Below, in pieces: positions 46,100-58,016 of a stretch of 64,000 bases of DNA. Under the pieces are notes generated by a model. The model saw only the letters and a program-made list of their open reading frames with translations. It was not told the origin of the DNA and did not search any database. A program made the position numbers and the translations under genes. The stretch comes from Rutpela maculata (lineage: Eukaryota > Arthropoda > Insecta > Coleoptera > Cerambycidae), in the NCBI GenBank assembly GCA_936432065.2, contig OW386291.2, positions 106,767,823-106,831,822 on the forward strand. The letters run 5' to 3'. Positions within the stretch are counted from its first letter, which is position 1, and every line of letters begins with the position of its first letter.

Positions 46100-46310
46100 A
46101 TTATTTTTTAAAATATTTTGCTAATGTTCGATATTAATACAATTGGACGGTAGTTCTGGCAGTCCAATTTATCACCCTTTTTATAAATGGGCTTAACTTC
46201 TGCAGTTTTGAGTTTATCTGCAAAGATCCCTGTATGCAATGTTAAGTTTATAGTGTGTGCCAAAGGTTCACAAATGAACAGAGAATAAGAATTTAGTAGC
46301 AAAAGTTGAA
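46100..46310 (-). pseudogene. LINE RT fragment
   Basis: The minus frame 46302-46108 reads LAHTINLTLHTGIFADKLK, AEVKPIYKKGD and NYRPIVLISNISKIF, the conserved N-terminal RT blocks (..GIFP..LK.A.V.PIYKKGD..NYRPISLLS..SKIFE). Only about 65 codons remain. Confidence 0.7.
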
Positions 46311-46399
46311 GAAATGAAAGGCGGGTTGTTTTTACCAGTACAATGTTTTACGTAAAATGGGTAATAGGACATAAACTGATCTTGATAGTCTATTTTTTC

Positions 46400-47010
46400 C
46401 TCTTTGGTTCTTCACTATTACCGTTTCGCTTTTAAATTCACTTGAAATGTATGTTATTGGGCCATTTACCGATTACAACGTCATTCAAATATTTGGCTTT
46501 ATGTTCACCCTTTTTTAATTTGGCTTTTACAGCATCTAATGGAGAACATTTTCTGTCTACATGAATAGTATTGATGCAGACTACCTTTTGATATAGCAAA
46601 GTCCTAGCCAATTACCCCAAAAGAAAAAAAGCAATTCTGAGGCTGTCAAATCCCTACACTCAGAAATTCTCGACCGCTCGCATCCTTTACTAGTAGAGCA
46701 TGTCAACTGTTGATGTACTGGATTTCTTTACTGTCAGTCATTTTGTTTGGTAAAAGGAAAATTGTTCATCTCCTCAGCATCCTCTTGCCAACTAGTTTCG
46801 GGGTGTCGTTAGTTTCAGAAAACTCATTACTTTCCGGAATATCGTCAATATCAGTTAAGAAATCAATTAATGAAAAAAATGTATCTTTTAAATTATGTAC
46901 GAGCACTTACAAACTATTATTGTCATCATCATCATTGCTATCAGTTACCTCATACTCACTTTCTACCACATTACGTAAAAATTCTAATAGCTCCTTCATC
47001 TGAGAATTTC
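46400..47010 (-). pseudogene. piggyBac-like transposase remnant
   Basis: The minus strand around 46560-46450 reads VKAKLKKGEHKAKYLNDVV then GKW, matching the LKKGE......KW block that precedes the C-terminal domain of piggyBac transposases. Further upstream on that strand (47000-46700) is an Asp-rich stretch (SEYEVTDSNDDDD, DIDDIPES) like the acidic N-terminus of the family. Stops separate the parts and the catalytic centre is missing. Confidence 0.5.
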
Positions 47011-47169
47011 TTTGTTTTTAACTTTGATAGTTTTACATTTTTTTATACCAGAAGGGCCAGGTTGACTAAAACCGCCCATCACGACTATAGAAAAGGAACC
47101 ACTACTATACCTCGAGCCAAAAATATTGACAGTGAAGTGACGTGAGTTGGAGGTCTTAGAAGTGGGGTG

Positions 47170-47700
47170 GCACTTGCTTTAGGATGTGGTTTGATTGTTT
47201 GGGGAAATTCGTCTCTCATTACCAAAGTGTTTATAGCCCAAAAGAGAATCATTCGTTGTATGGCTGGTCTATCTATGCAAGCACACTGTAAAGGGGCATT
47301 CATATATATCATAGCTCTATCCATCTTAACTGTACCATCGCCTTATATATTTCTAATTGTAACTAATATAAAAAGACAAGAAAGTTTGTCTAAATGTCGG
47401 TTGTGGCATTTTCTTAATTTTTCTCAATTCTTATTGGGATGCTTTGCCACATGTATTTTCTTCTAAGAAATTTTGTTATTAAAAAATAGAGATATTCACA
47501 ATTACCATACACGCTTTAATGAACTTCAGACCTCACTTTCTAGACTAAAACTGTGCCAAAAATTCCCATATTTTCAAGGGAATCAACTGTTTTAATAAAT
47601 TCACTCGTCACTTTGGTCATTGTGACAATTTTAACTCTTAAAAATGCTTGAAGTACTTGGTTAGTAATGCTATTTACTCTGTAGATGAATATTTACAATC
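47170..47700 (+). pseudogene. LINE C-terminal fragment
   Basis: The frame from 47167 gives ALGCGLIVWGNSSLITKVFI then AQKRIIRCMAGLSMQ, the YG...WG.S.....VF..QKR.IR.+.G motif after the RT thumb of Jockey-like LINEs. It degrades after about 100 codons; SVDEYLQS near 47680 is consistent with the usual C-terminus. Confidence 0.6.
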
Positions 47701-48100
47701 GTAGGTTTTATTATTATTAATTTTATTTTATTAGTACTTCCTGGTATTGTTGTTATTATTTTAATATGACTTATATTTTATTGTATTTTGTTCTGTACTG
47801 ACTAGTCTCATAAGTCATACTATGGTATGATAATATGATGAGTAAAGAACTTACTTACTTACTACTTACTATGGTACTGTGCACAGCTGTCAGGGAGACA
47901 ATGCTTTTTACTCTGTAGATGAGTATTTACAATCGTAGGTTTTATTATTATTAATTTTATTTTATTAGTACCTACTTACTGGTATTGTTATTATTTTAAT
48001 ATGACTTATATTTTATTGTATTTTGTTCTGTACTGACTAGTCTCATAAGTCATACTATGGTACTATGCACAGCTGTCAGGGAGAGCTGCACTCTTGGTAG
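47676..48100 (+). repeat. Tandem duplication, period 234 bp
   Basis: ACTCTGTAGATGA(A/G)TATTTAC begins at 47676 and 47910 and both copies run through GACTAGTCTCATAAGTCATAC and TATGGTA with one 5-base and a few single differences. The block begins in the LINE 3' end, so the LINE tail was duplicated. Confidence 0.7.
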
Positions 48101-48830
48101 CCCCAACTCAGAATCTTCCACTGTCAATACCTTATGCGAAAGAATAAATGTCAGCAGACAACGTTTGTAAATAGGTTAGGTAATAAACTATGTCACAATG
48201 ACACTAAACAAAAACAACCTCCCTCAACTGACGCTACTTATAGCCTGGTAATGTATTAAACTTGCTAAGGAAAATATTTATACACTTCCTTAAACTGTGG
48301 ATTTCGTACTGAGGATTTCGTACTGATCTTAGAAGTATGTGCAAGTGCACCTTAAGCACATAATGAAGTATCGATTGAGCGCAGTTGTGCGGTTCCTGCA
48401 GTGAAAGTGTTAAGTGAGCAATTTAGAAAAACTAGTAAATTAATATTGATGATCATTTGCATCATGATCGTTATTATTGCTTTTTCATTTTGTTTTTATT
48501 CGCCATTTTTAAACTGGGAAAAAATATTGATTGCATTTAAAAAAGTTAATTAGACTATTAAAGGTAATATTACTTGTAAACTTATTACTGAAAGTTGAAG
48601 TAATTGCACTAAATAATTTTGAATATAATTACTTTAGAAATCTTTCCCATTTTACCGTTATTTCAACAAATAGTCATTACCAGTCAAAGGACCCCGCAAG
48701 GTGGCAGTGGAAATTGGTTCTCGGTTATTTTCGCTCAAATTCTAGTATGATGTTCCTTTGACTTCCTGACCAAAAGTCTCCATGAGCATAACCTTCTAAC
48801 TCCTTTCCTTTAAGCTACAGAAACCTCAGA
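48101..48830. other. No gene; dispersed short repeat
   Basis: 48675-48760 (GCAAGGTGGCAGTGGAAATT) recurs inverted near 50790-50840 and at 55752-55785. No coding signal. Confidence 0.4.
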
Positions 48831-48831
48831 A

Positions 48832-50710
48832 GATGCTGGGGTCTCATAGAGTGAAAACCACGTTTTAAGCTTGAAATGCGTCAATAGGTAATTAAATGCA
48901 ATGCATTGTTAGTAGTAAGTGAAAATAGTTACAATTGCATATCAACGCATATATATTTGCATTTACACTTGCATGAGATGCTGGGATCTCATAAAGTGAA
49001 AACTATGTTTTAAGCTCTTTAAAATGTGTCAAGAGGTAATTAAATACAATTCATTGTTAGCCCAGTCGATGAAGGTATTTACCTACAAAAATTTGCAAAC
49101 TGATTTTTTTTTTTTTTTTTAATAAGTTCTTGAAAGTGTATAGAATAATATCCTCGGATGCAGAACATAAAAAAAAAGTGAAAAAAAATTTTTTTTTCAT
49201 CCATTTTTTCAAAATTTTGAAATTAAGTAAAGCTGGGAAAAAACAAAAAAGACAGATGGATAGATCACGTATTTATGAACAAAAAAATGTCCTAACAAAA
49301 TTTATCGCTAAAGCCAGGGTTTTCCCGGAAAAAAATAGTCAAGTGTTATAACTCGGAGCGAGATCCATGCGTGCACGTACTTGAATACGCATGACTGTGG
49401 CACCGACGCTCTGTATTACATGTCACTAAATCAGAATTTGTTCAATCTACATGAGTGTTGGTTCATTTAAAAGATGGAAATTATAGCTTTCTGATGCTTT
49501 TTTGTTTTAAATAATGCAAGCAAAGGATGGATGGGAAAACTATACTTATATATATTATTACGCCCGAACTCAATCGTCGCAATAAAAAATATAGAAAAAA
49601 ATAAAAGCCCTGCAAAAAAAATTCTTTCTTTGTTGAGAACTGTTAAAAAGTATGTACACTTCATGATTATTATGGTTTATTAAGTTGTAGTAACGTGGAT
49701 TAAAAAAAAAGTACATCTCAAATCATTTTAATTCCCTTGCTTGATGATATTCTTGATAAATATATATATTGGAGGGTGTAACTTGCCGAGAAATTGACCC
49801 ATTGGGAAAAATAAAATCTCTCTATTTCGGAAAATATGTATACTTTTCGAATGTTCAAACACAAATTCGTTTACTTGTATGCATTTTTTCGAAAATATTA
49901 TTAAACAGATCATGATAAGAATTGCGATTTTCACGATCTTATCCTTATAACTATGAAAATATCTTTGACTGTTTTGAATATAAATTCTGGAAATTTTCCA
50001 GTACATTAACAAATGTATAAGGAATCCATTGGATTTAGCTGAAATGTGGAGAGGTGTACCTGTAATAAATACAATACAGTAAAAGCACATAAAAATTCAT
50101 GCGAGCGATTCAGCGGCTATTTGTGGTGTTCTGTGTATGCGTTCATAATTATATATTTTCCCTCCAGACTCACTATTTATCCTCCTATTCACTAAGAAAA
50201 ATGTTAAAAATGTGTAATCAGAAAGAGAAAAAAGCTTTATTTTGCTCATTAGAACTGCTAAGAATTTTTAGAGGCTCAGTAGTATGCATTTAACCATGCG
50301 CCTGGCCGCGCAGAGTGACAAAGTTACTTCACCATTTTTTTCCAGGAATCTCGTGGCTTTAGCGATAAATTTTATTAGGACATTTTTTTGTTCAGAAACA
50401 CGTGGTCTATCCAAATGTATTTTTTGTTTTTTCTACCCTGACTTAATTTAAAAATTTTGAAAAAATGGACGAAAAAAAATTTTTTCACTTTTTTTTTTGT
50501 TCTGCATCCGAGCGGAATGTAAACATTTCAGGATATTATTCTATACACTTTCACGAACTCATTAAAAAAAATCATTCAGTTTGCAAATTTTTATGGGTTT
50601 CACTATAAAATGTTCTCTGTCGTCTGGGCTATGTCAGTAGTAAGTAAAAATAGTCACAGTCGCATATCATCGCATAAATATTTGCATTTACACTTGCATT
50701 TACTTTTAAA
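48832..50710 (+). repeat. Tandem duplication, period 145 bp, second unit interrupted
   Basis: GATGCTGGGGTCTCATAGAGTGAAAA starts at 48832 and GATGCTGGGATCTCATAAAG at 48977. The second unit stops at CATTGTTA (49058) and resumes at about 50633 (AGTAGTAAGT..ATAGTCAC..CGCATA), so the foldback 49058-50632 sits in it while unit 1 preserves the empty site. Confidence 0.65.
49058..50632. mobile_element. Foldback element, 1.57 kb
   Basis: Arms 49058-49340 and 50330-50632 are inverted copies (TAGCCCAG end; AAATTTGCAAACTGA; GAATAATATCCT; CTAACAAAATTTATCGCTAAAGC on opposite strands). The loop (49341-50329) holds frames of 65 and 120 codons on the minus strand without a recognisable family. Non-autonomous element of unknown class. 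Confidence 0.65.
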
Positions 50711-50988
50711 TACACATTTACTAGCTAATCTATGTTTAGTAACGAAGTTATCATTCCTTGAGACCCCAGCATCTTCTGTCATAAGTCATACTAAAATTTG
50801 AGCAAAATTGACCGAGAACCAATTTCCATTGCTGGAATAGGTGAGATTCCATAGTCATTACTTCATTTAACACGTCCACGACACAGTGTACCACGGGTGG
50901 TACATTGCTGTAAAATAAACACTTTACTTGAAACACTAAAGTAAACCCGAAACACACTCTGATGCTGATGATGAAATCTTATGCACTA

Positions 50989-51178
50989 TGTTGAAGAAAG
51001 ATAGCGAAATGTAGTCGGTTGTTCTACAATGTTTATGTGTTTATGTTTATAAAAACAAGTAGTTGTTAGTCTGTCATTAAGCTGTCATCAATTGATTCAA
51101 TATATATTTTACAACAGTAAATCTCTCTAATCTTTAACTAAAGTTAACTATTTCATATCCAAGATAAGCGCTTTTACA
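50989..51178 (+). repeat. Copia 5' LTR
   Basis: 190 bp, TGTTGAAG...TTTTACA. Differs from the 3' LTR at two sites (C/T near 51095 and C/T near 51169). Confidence 0.95.
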
Positions 51179-51195
51179 GGTTATGGGCTCAGGCT
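51179..51195 (+). promoter_or_regulatory. Primer-binding site, half-tRNA-Met type
   Basis: GGTTATGGGCTCAGGCT directly after the LTR. Copia elements use an internal cleavage fragment of initiator Met tRNA, complementary to GGTTATGGGCCCAG; here one base differs. Matches the family rule. Confidence 0.7.
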
Positions 51196-51254
51196 TACGG
51201 TAAAAGTTGAAATAGTGTTTAAACTTAAAGAAATAATAATTAATCGCAGTAAAC

Positions 51255-54200
51255 ATGTCATCGTCAGGATCAGTGAGGATTGAATTGTTGAACAAGGACA
51301 ATTTCGACACATGGAAGATTCAAATGGAAGCTATTTTAGTAAAAAATGATGCATGGATGTACGTGAGTGGGGAAAAGGTAAAGCCGGTACTCACAGCAGA
51401 TGATAATGAATCTGCAACTGCGATAAAATTATGGGAGAGTTGCGACCGGAAGGCGAAGTCAGATATTATATTGTCAATTAATCCATCGGAATTGAAGCAG
51501 GTAAAGAATTGTACTACTTCAAAGAATATGTGGGAGAAACTGCAGACTATTTATCAGTCGAAAGGACCAGCTAGAAAGGCTACACTTTTGAAGCAGTTGA
51601 CTTTACATTGGATGGATGATACTGGGGACGTTCGTAATCATCTCGATCAATTTTTCGATATAATTGATAAATTAAGTGACATGGAAATTACAATAAATGA
51701 AGATTTGTTAACAATAATGTTGTTGTACAGTTTACCTCCAAGCTTTGAAAATTTTCGGTGTGCGATTGAGTCTCGCGATGATTTACCGAAACCAGAAACT
51801 CTGCGAGTGAAGATTGTGGAAGAATATGATGCAAGAAAGAATGAAACACGTACCATCATATCAAATGCAATGATCGCAAAGAATCAGGCGGGAAATCGAA
51901 TGAAATATTGGAGTAAAAAGAATAATGCAAGTGAGTCAAGTAAGAAGGAATTCAAAATCAAATGTTTTAGATGGCACAAGATTGGACACAAAGCCCGAGA
52001 TTGCACTAAGACGATGATAAATAATGAAAAAGCGAATAAAACTGATGTGAGCTTATATGTATATATTGAGAATTCGACTAAGCAAGAGGCATTTAGTGGT
52101 AGCTTGTCATCTCATGGGAGTAATTGGTGTTTGGACAGTGGTGCAACGACTCATTTATGCAAGGATCTAGAAAATTTCGTGGAAATTAAAGATGCTAAAC
52201 CTAGAAAATTGAATCTAGCTAGCAATACGTCTACTGAAATTAAGGCAAGAGGAACAGTGTTAATAGCATCGGAAATTAACGGACGTCAGATAAATGTCAA
52301 TCTTCAAGATACGTCTCATGTTCCTGATTTGCGGACAAATTTATTATCAGTTAGCAAAATAACTGATGAAGGTTTTAAGGTTATATTTGATCAGAAATCT
52401 GCCGAAATTATCAATAAAGAAGGACGAACAATACTGCAAGCGGATCGAATTAATGGATTATATTTTCTACGCGAAGGAATCGATCAATGTAAATCAGTAT
52501 CCCAAGAAAATGTCACAGAATTAAAATCGAAAGCTACGGAGACTTGGCATCGAAAGATGGGTCATTTGAATATGAGGGATCTCCAGGATAGTGATCGAAA
52601 GGGGACTGTGAAAGGAATGAAGTTGGATAGATTGCCGGAAAATTTCGAATGTGACATTTGCATTCGCGGGAAAATGACAAAATCTGCATTTCCAAAAAGA
52701 CTTGAAAAATCTTCTGAATTATTGGAAATAATTCATTCTGACGTATGGGGGCCTGCACGAGTACAATCAAATGGAGGTGCGCTGTATTTTGTCACATTCA
52801 TCGACGATTTTTCTGGATGGTGTGTTATTCGACTCATCAAAAAGAAAAATGAAGTTTTCGATGCATTCAAGGAATTCAAAACATTCGTAGAAAATTAGAC
52901 AGGAAAGACCATTAAATATTTACAGTCTGATAATGGGAAAGAGTATATAAATAATATTTTTAATGAATTCCTAAGAACAAATGGAATTGGGCGAAGGCTG
53001 AGTGTCACACATACTCCTGAACAAAACGGAGTGGCAGAAAGACGAAACCGTACTCTAGTGGAGATGGCGCGGTGCTTGCTCATTCAATCAGGATTACCAT
53101 AATCATTCTGGGGAGAGGCCATAAATACTGCGAATTATACAAGAAATAGGTGTCCTTCGAGGAGTAACAATGGAAAGACTGCCTTTGAGAAATGGACCGG
53201 GAAGATACCGAATGTGAGTTATTTTAATGAATTTGGATGCGAAGTATTCACTTTAAATCGTGATCCAACCAAGGGAAAATTCGAATCGCGGTCAAAGAAG
53301 GGTATTTTCATTGGATATTCGGAGCAATCAAAAGCCTACAGAGTGTGGTTATCTGAAGAGAGGAGAATTGATATCACTCGAGATATGAAGTCCCTAAAAA
53401 AAGAAGAAAGTAGAAGAGTAGAGGACTCCGAACGAAAATTTGTTGATTTTCTTATAAATAAGAATGATCAGAAGATATCTGGCGAACATCTAGAAGAGGT
53501 TTGGTTCGATGCAGAGAGTAATGATCGAGTAGAAAATATCTACGAAAGGAATAATCTAAATAATTATGAAGAAATTGTCGATGAAATAGAGGAAGAATCT
53601 CAACCTATTAGTCATGAACGTGAGGTACCTGCAGTGGTAAATGAATCAAGAAGAGGCAGGGGAAGACCGAAGAAGATTATGACAGGGAACAGGAGAAGAC
53701 CGAAGAAACAATACCAAGTCATTGGTGATGTTGATAGAGTCGATCAAGTCGAAGAATTCGGTGGTTTAGCGGAAATTCCCATTCATGACGCCATAAGTGG
53801 ACCGGATTCTGATGAATGGCTTCAAGCGATGGCGACTGAATTGAAATCAATTATCAAAAATGACACGTGGGTATTTGTTGATCGACCAGTGAACCAACCA
53901 GTTATCAGCAGTCGGGTTGTATTGAGGAATAAATATAATGCCGATGGTACTTTGGAAAGAAGAAAAGCCAGAATTGTGGCTAGAGGTTTTTCTCAGCGTC
54001 CCGGAATAGATTTTGATGAAACTTTTGCTCCGGTAGCACGTATTGGTTCGATACGTATGATCACATCAATTGCAGCTCAATATGGGATGAAGATAAAACA
54101 ATTCGATGTGACAACTGCGTACCTGAATGGAGTGCTAGAAGAGAACATTTTTATGGAAGTACCAGACTACACAGAGGATACACTGGAGAAAATTATTCTT

Positions 54201-55406
54201 ATGGAATCAAAAACCAGCGAGATCAAAAAAAGAGCCAAACAGATGCTTAAAGAATTTCAGGAAGGGAATAAAGTATGCTTCATGAAAAAGGCTCTCTATG
54301 GTTTACGTCAGGCTGGACGTCGCTGGCACTTTAGATTATGTGAGGAATTGAATAAATTTGGTATTAAGCAATCTGAATACGATCAATGCGTGTTCTATTC
54401 GGGACGAGGGGAAGATATATTTCTGGTGGCGATTTATGTGGATGATATTCTGGCTGTTTCAAGAGATGAGCAGAAGATACAACAGTTTGAGGAGTTTTTA
54501 TCGAAGAAATTCGAAATAAAGAGTCTCGGAAATGTCAAGTATTGCCTAGGTATTGAATTTACGTGTGAAAAGGATGAGATTAAAATGAATCAAAAAGGAT
54601 ATATAAAGGATGTCCTCGAACGATTTGAGATGATCAATTCGAATTCAGTCACTACTCCAATTGAATTGGGAATAAAATTAAAAAAAGATGATAAGAAAAA
54701 TGAAAACAAATCAGGGATGAATAAATTGAAGGAATTGCCGTACAGAGAATTATTGGGATCGCTTATGTATTTGGCTGTGTGTACGAGACCTGATATTTCT
54801 TATGTAGTGAGTTATTTAAGCCAATTTAACTCCTGTTACGACACAACTCACTGGGCCGCTGCAAAACGTGTTCTCAGATACTTGAAGGGAACAGAAGATA
54901 TTGGTCTTACCTTTAGAAAGACTGAAGAATCATTAAAAGGATACGTTGATGCAGACTGGGCAAATTGTCCTAATGATAGAAAATCTTATACAGGTTTTGC
55001 CTTCATTCTGGGAGGTAATCCGATTTCATGGGAATCAAGAAAGCAACAAACGCCAGCTCTTTCATCAACCGAAGCAGAATACATGGCTCTTACAGAAGCT
55101 GCAAAAGAAGCAATATACTTGTGTCGATTTTTGATAGAAATTGGTTTCGAGAAGATGACACATATTAAACTAATGTGTGATAGTCAGGGTGCTCAGAAGT
55201 TAGCGAAAAATGCTGTTTTCCATAACAGAACTAAACATATTGATGTGAGGTATCATTTTATTCGAGATATTCTAAAGAAAGAAGAACATTTTTCGATTGA
55301 CTATGTACCTACAAAAGATATGGCTGCTGATGTTCTCACGAAGGGACTTCCAAGACCTAAACATCGAAGGTGTCTTGAATTATTAGGAGTTCAAGATCCT
55401 GAATAA
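51255..55406 (+). pseudogene. Copia gag-pol polyprotein, interrupted by two stops
   Basis: One frame of 1383 codons, first ATG 51255, stop 55404. Order: Gag-like UBN2 region (residues 1-230); a zinc knuckle at 237-250 in which the second Cys is Trp (CFRWHKIGHKARDC); aspartic protease with DSGATTH (Asp294); GAG-pre-integrase HHCC; integrase with Asp496, Asp559 and Glu595; RT with YVDD (54435-54446); RNase H with YVDADWA, STEAEYMAL and a final LMCDSQGA. Two in-frame stops, TAG at 52896 (residue 548) and TAA at 53100 (residue 616), both inside integrase, split the frame; no frameshift exists. As it stands the copy can make Gag-protease only. Confidence 0.9.
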
Positions 55407-55439
55407 TAGAATATCAATCTCCTACATCTCGAGGGGAAG

Positions 55440-55629
55440 TGTTGAAGAAAGATAGCGAAATGTAGTCGGTTGTTCTACAATGTTTATGTGTTTATGTTTA
55501 TAAAAACAAGTAGTTGTTAGTTTGTCATTAAGCTGTCATCAATTGATTCAATATATATTTTACAACAGTAAATCTCTCTAATCTTTAACTAAAGTTAACT
55601 ATTTCATATCCAAGATAAGTGCTTTTACA
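55440..55629 (+). repeat. Copia 3' LTR
   Basis: 190 bp, preceded by the polypurine tract and followed by the CACTA duplication. Confidence 0.95.
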
Positions 55630-55634
55630 CACTA

Positions 55635-55940
55635 GATTTTAGTTGAAAGTACGGAAACCAGGCAGAAATTTTAATAATAGCTACGTAACACTCTTAAATC
55701 TAAGAAATATATATTTTTGAGGTTAGTTGTGACGTCACATGCAGATGCCCTATTTCCATTGCCACCTTGCGGGTCTCTTATTTTCTTTCAAATTGTGAAC
55801 TGATGATTTGAATAGTGATTTTGAAGATATTTTTGAGAGCAGCGATGCCGAATTTGATGAATTTTTAGTAGTCTACATATTCCTACACATTTGAAATTCA
55901 AAGCATTTTTTTCCCTTAATACTTAACCCTTATACAGGTT
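55635..55940. repeat. Dispersed repeat, inverted relative at 60590-60692
   Basis: 55635-55745 matches the complement of 60590-60692 (CTAACCTCAAAAATAT, TTACGTAGCTATT, TACTTTCAAC). The relative is inside the hAT element 60311-60929, so this is probably part of another copy of it, into which Copia inserted. Confidence 0.55.
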
Positions 55941-56202
55941 CAGCAAATATAGTTTTATATATCCTGTGATAAACGAGAGCAAGAAATAAATCAGAAAAAT
56001 TGGGAAAAGAAAAAGGAATGTACTGCTTCTAGTACGTTCCACACTGTGTGAACTCTTATTTTTATCCCCTTGTCATGTGTCAACGTAGGGCATCCTACCT
56101 ATCGCTTCTAACCACCTATGCATTGTAGGAGTAGATATGTCTCTCTTTTCGTAATTTAACTGTTTTCTTTCTTGCGCTGTTTATCTCAAGCTACATTAGC
56201 CG
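55941..56202 (-). mobile_element. MITE, inverted ends (copy 2 of 42771-43057)
   Basis: Ends CAGCAAATATAGTTTTATAT and the complement of CGGCTAATGTAGCTTGAG. Complement aligns over its length with 42771-43057 at roughly three quarters identity. Confidence 0.6.
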
Positions 56203-56289
56203 AATCTGTATATATAGGGTCCTTGTAAGTAAGTGGACATAGAGCAATTACTTGTAGATCAGGTCACAATATGACAAACTAGTGGAAGC

Positions 56290-56925
56290 ATTATACTCTT
56301 CGCATTTTTCTTGTAAATAATGTTAGTTTTTGGACATTCTAAATTTTGCGATACCAACTTTGTTGTGAAAAAAAAATATATGAAAAAAAAAATCACGATG
56401 TGAGAGATCGAACCCGGGACCCTTGAAACTCTTGCCGCTACACCACCATTTCTTATTACTAAAATTGTTAATGAGTGTAATATATACTATTAGTAAATTT
56501 ATTGTGATTATTAGGAAACACATTAGTAAAATGTATAAAAAAAAAATAGTGATAGGAAATAACATTTCGCAAGAATTTTATTTATTACAAACCATAAAAA
56601 AAATGTAAAAAATATTTTTTTTTATTTTAAATTACTAATAACTTTTTTATTTACCAATCTATTTTGTTAAAAAACAATAAGATTCTTCCTCTAGCTAACA
56701 CAAACTTACTCTCCAAATTTCAATACAATCGGGTTTTTCTTTCTTGAGTTATCGTGCTTACAAGAAACGTGACGGACGGACGGACAGACGGACATTTTGA
56801 AAGTTGTTCAGAATTCGTTCACTAACATAATGATATAAAATTTTTTTTTCTACGAGCGATATTTACTGATTTAGAAATGTGCCGATCAAATACAATATAC
56901 TCTTCGTTTTTGCGAAGAGTATAAT
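56290..56925 (-). mobile_element. Element with 15-bp perfect TIRs and a tRNA-like sequence
   Basis: ATTATACTCTTCGCA at 56290-56304 is exactly complementary to TGCGAAGAGTATAAT at 56911-56925. The right TIR also folds with adjacent bases into a 10-bp-stem hairpin (56897-56922). Inside, on the minus strand, 56450-56391 is tRNA-like: A-box-like GTGTAGCGGCAAG and B box GGTTCGATCTC with a T-run after. A GACGGACGGACAGACGGACA tail motif is at 56768. No ORF of interest. It may be a SINE within a MITE or one composite element. Confidence 0.5.
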
Positions 56926-57586
56926 AAGTATGTATACATACATATAAATCTGATGGTGAGAGGTAAACTCTCATGTGGTCAGATGCTATACGTCGAACAT
57001 AATCACATATGTCTCTGTGGCATATAACGACTTGGAAAGCAAATACCAAGAGTAGCAACCTCTAGTCCTAGTGGACTATACTCACTGTTTATGAAATAGG
57101 ATTTGCAGGAAACAACTACTCAGCAGGCAAATACCCCAATCTGCATTGGATTACACCTTCAAATCGTGATCGGTAACCAAATGTCATCATTTGTCAATTC
57201 CGAACCAGACATAGACCGGTTTCGAACGGTTACGAAAAGTTCAATCGGTCGCCATTTGACAGCTAATATGACAATGGTGTGTTTTCCTATGGTCTCAGAA
57301 CTGTGCCGTCACGTGCACATAACCTATATAAGACTTAAATTCTATAAGAAAGCTTATTTAATAATAATAATAAAAGTTCTTTATTGAATACATAAAAAAT
57401 ACGAATTCAAACGGCTATCGACTGGAGTCCTTCAGCCTCAAAGCTTATTTATTATTAATTGGTATTATATAAAAGAACATATACATTTAAATGGAAGAAA
57501 GATAAATTAAAAACTTGTGACATTTTCATTGTATGAGCTGTGTATTTACAATTTTTATACTAATTACATTCCCATATTTCTTGCAG
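56926..57586. other. Intron end; LINE 3' tail on the minus strand
   Basis: 57359-57440 is, on the minus strand, AATAAAGAAC followed by (TTA)n, the 3' tail of a LINE. The + frame at 57103-57387 has no motif. The stretch ends with acceptor CCATATTTCTTGCAG (57572-57586). Confidence 0.5.
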
Positions 57587-58016
57587 AGTTCGAGATTTTT
57601 GGACAGAACAAGGTCCGACTGATGTATTATTAAAATTGAAGAGAAAAGAAATAACTTTATTCCGAGCTGCTGAACAGCTAAACGTCACACCTCAGACTCT
57701 CTCTAATTACTTAATTTCCATGTCACAACTTGACACTCCAGATGCGAATTCCAGCAGGCGGTCCAACGCTGGAGAACTATATGACGATGTTGATACAGAT
57801 GACGAGACGGACTCCATCTTGCCAGATATCCCTTCGAATAATACAAATGTCTTTAAGAACCTAGTGGCCACGACGGCCAACACTACATCAACATCGGGTA
57901 GTAATTCGGTGTTGGCAAATTGTCCTGATATTACTATTATAAAGAAAGAGAAGCCCGAGGCAAAAGTTAACAATAATTCCGATCATTCCGAAAGTAACAG
58001 TGATCAAGGCAAATAA
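57587..58016 (+). CDS. BTB/Pipsqueak-type transcription factor, last exon
   Basis: Acceptor TTTCTTGCAG ends at 57586; the exon takes up two bases from the 39067-39428 exon to complete an Arg codon and runs in frame to TAA at 58014. The sequence VRDFWTEQGPTDVLLKLKRK then ITLFRAAEQLNVTPQTLSNYL is a second HTH-like segment contiguous with the psq motif across the splice junction. The rest is a low-complexity, acidic and Ser/Asn-rich tail with IIKKEKPE, a SUMOylation-like motif. The three exons sum to 1203 nt (400 residues plus stop) with consistent phases, strong support for one gene. Confidence 0.8.

Larger units (their letters stand above)
50984..55634 (+). mobile_element. Copia-type LTR retrotransposon, complete, young
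   Basis: Two 190-bp LTRs (50989-51178, 55440-55629) flank a single gag-pol frame. The 5-bp target duplication CACTA lies at 50984-50988 and 55630-55634. The LTRs, which start TG and end CA, differ at only two positions, so insertion is recent. A primer-binding site beginning GGTTATGGGCTCAG (51179) follows the 5' LTR, like the internal initiator-Met tRNA site of Copia. A polypurine tract GAGGGGAAG (55431-55439) precedes the 3' LTR. It lies in the last intron of the BTB/psq gene in the same orientation. Confidence 0.95.

Noticed and set aside
49728..50090. 120-codon minus frame inside a foldback loop
   Set aside because: No family motif, AT-rich codons only, no sign of splicing or conservation.
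57103..57387. 94-codon + frame ahead of the last exon
   Set aside because: No motif; ends in a LINE tail read backwards.
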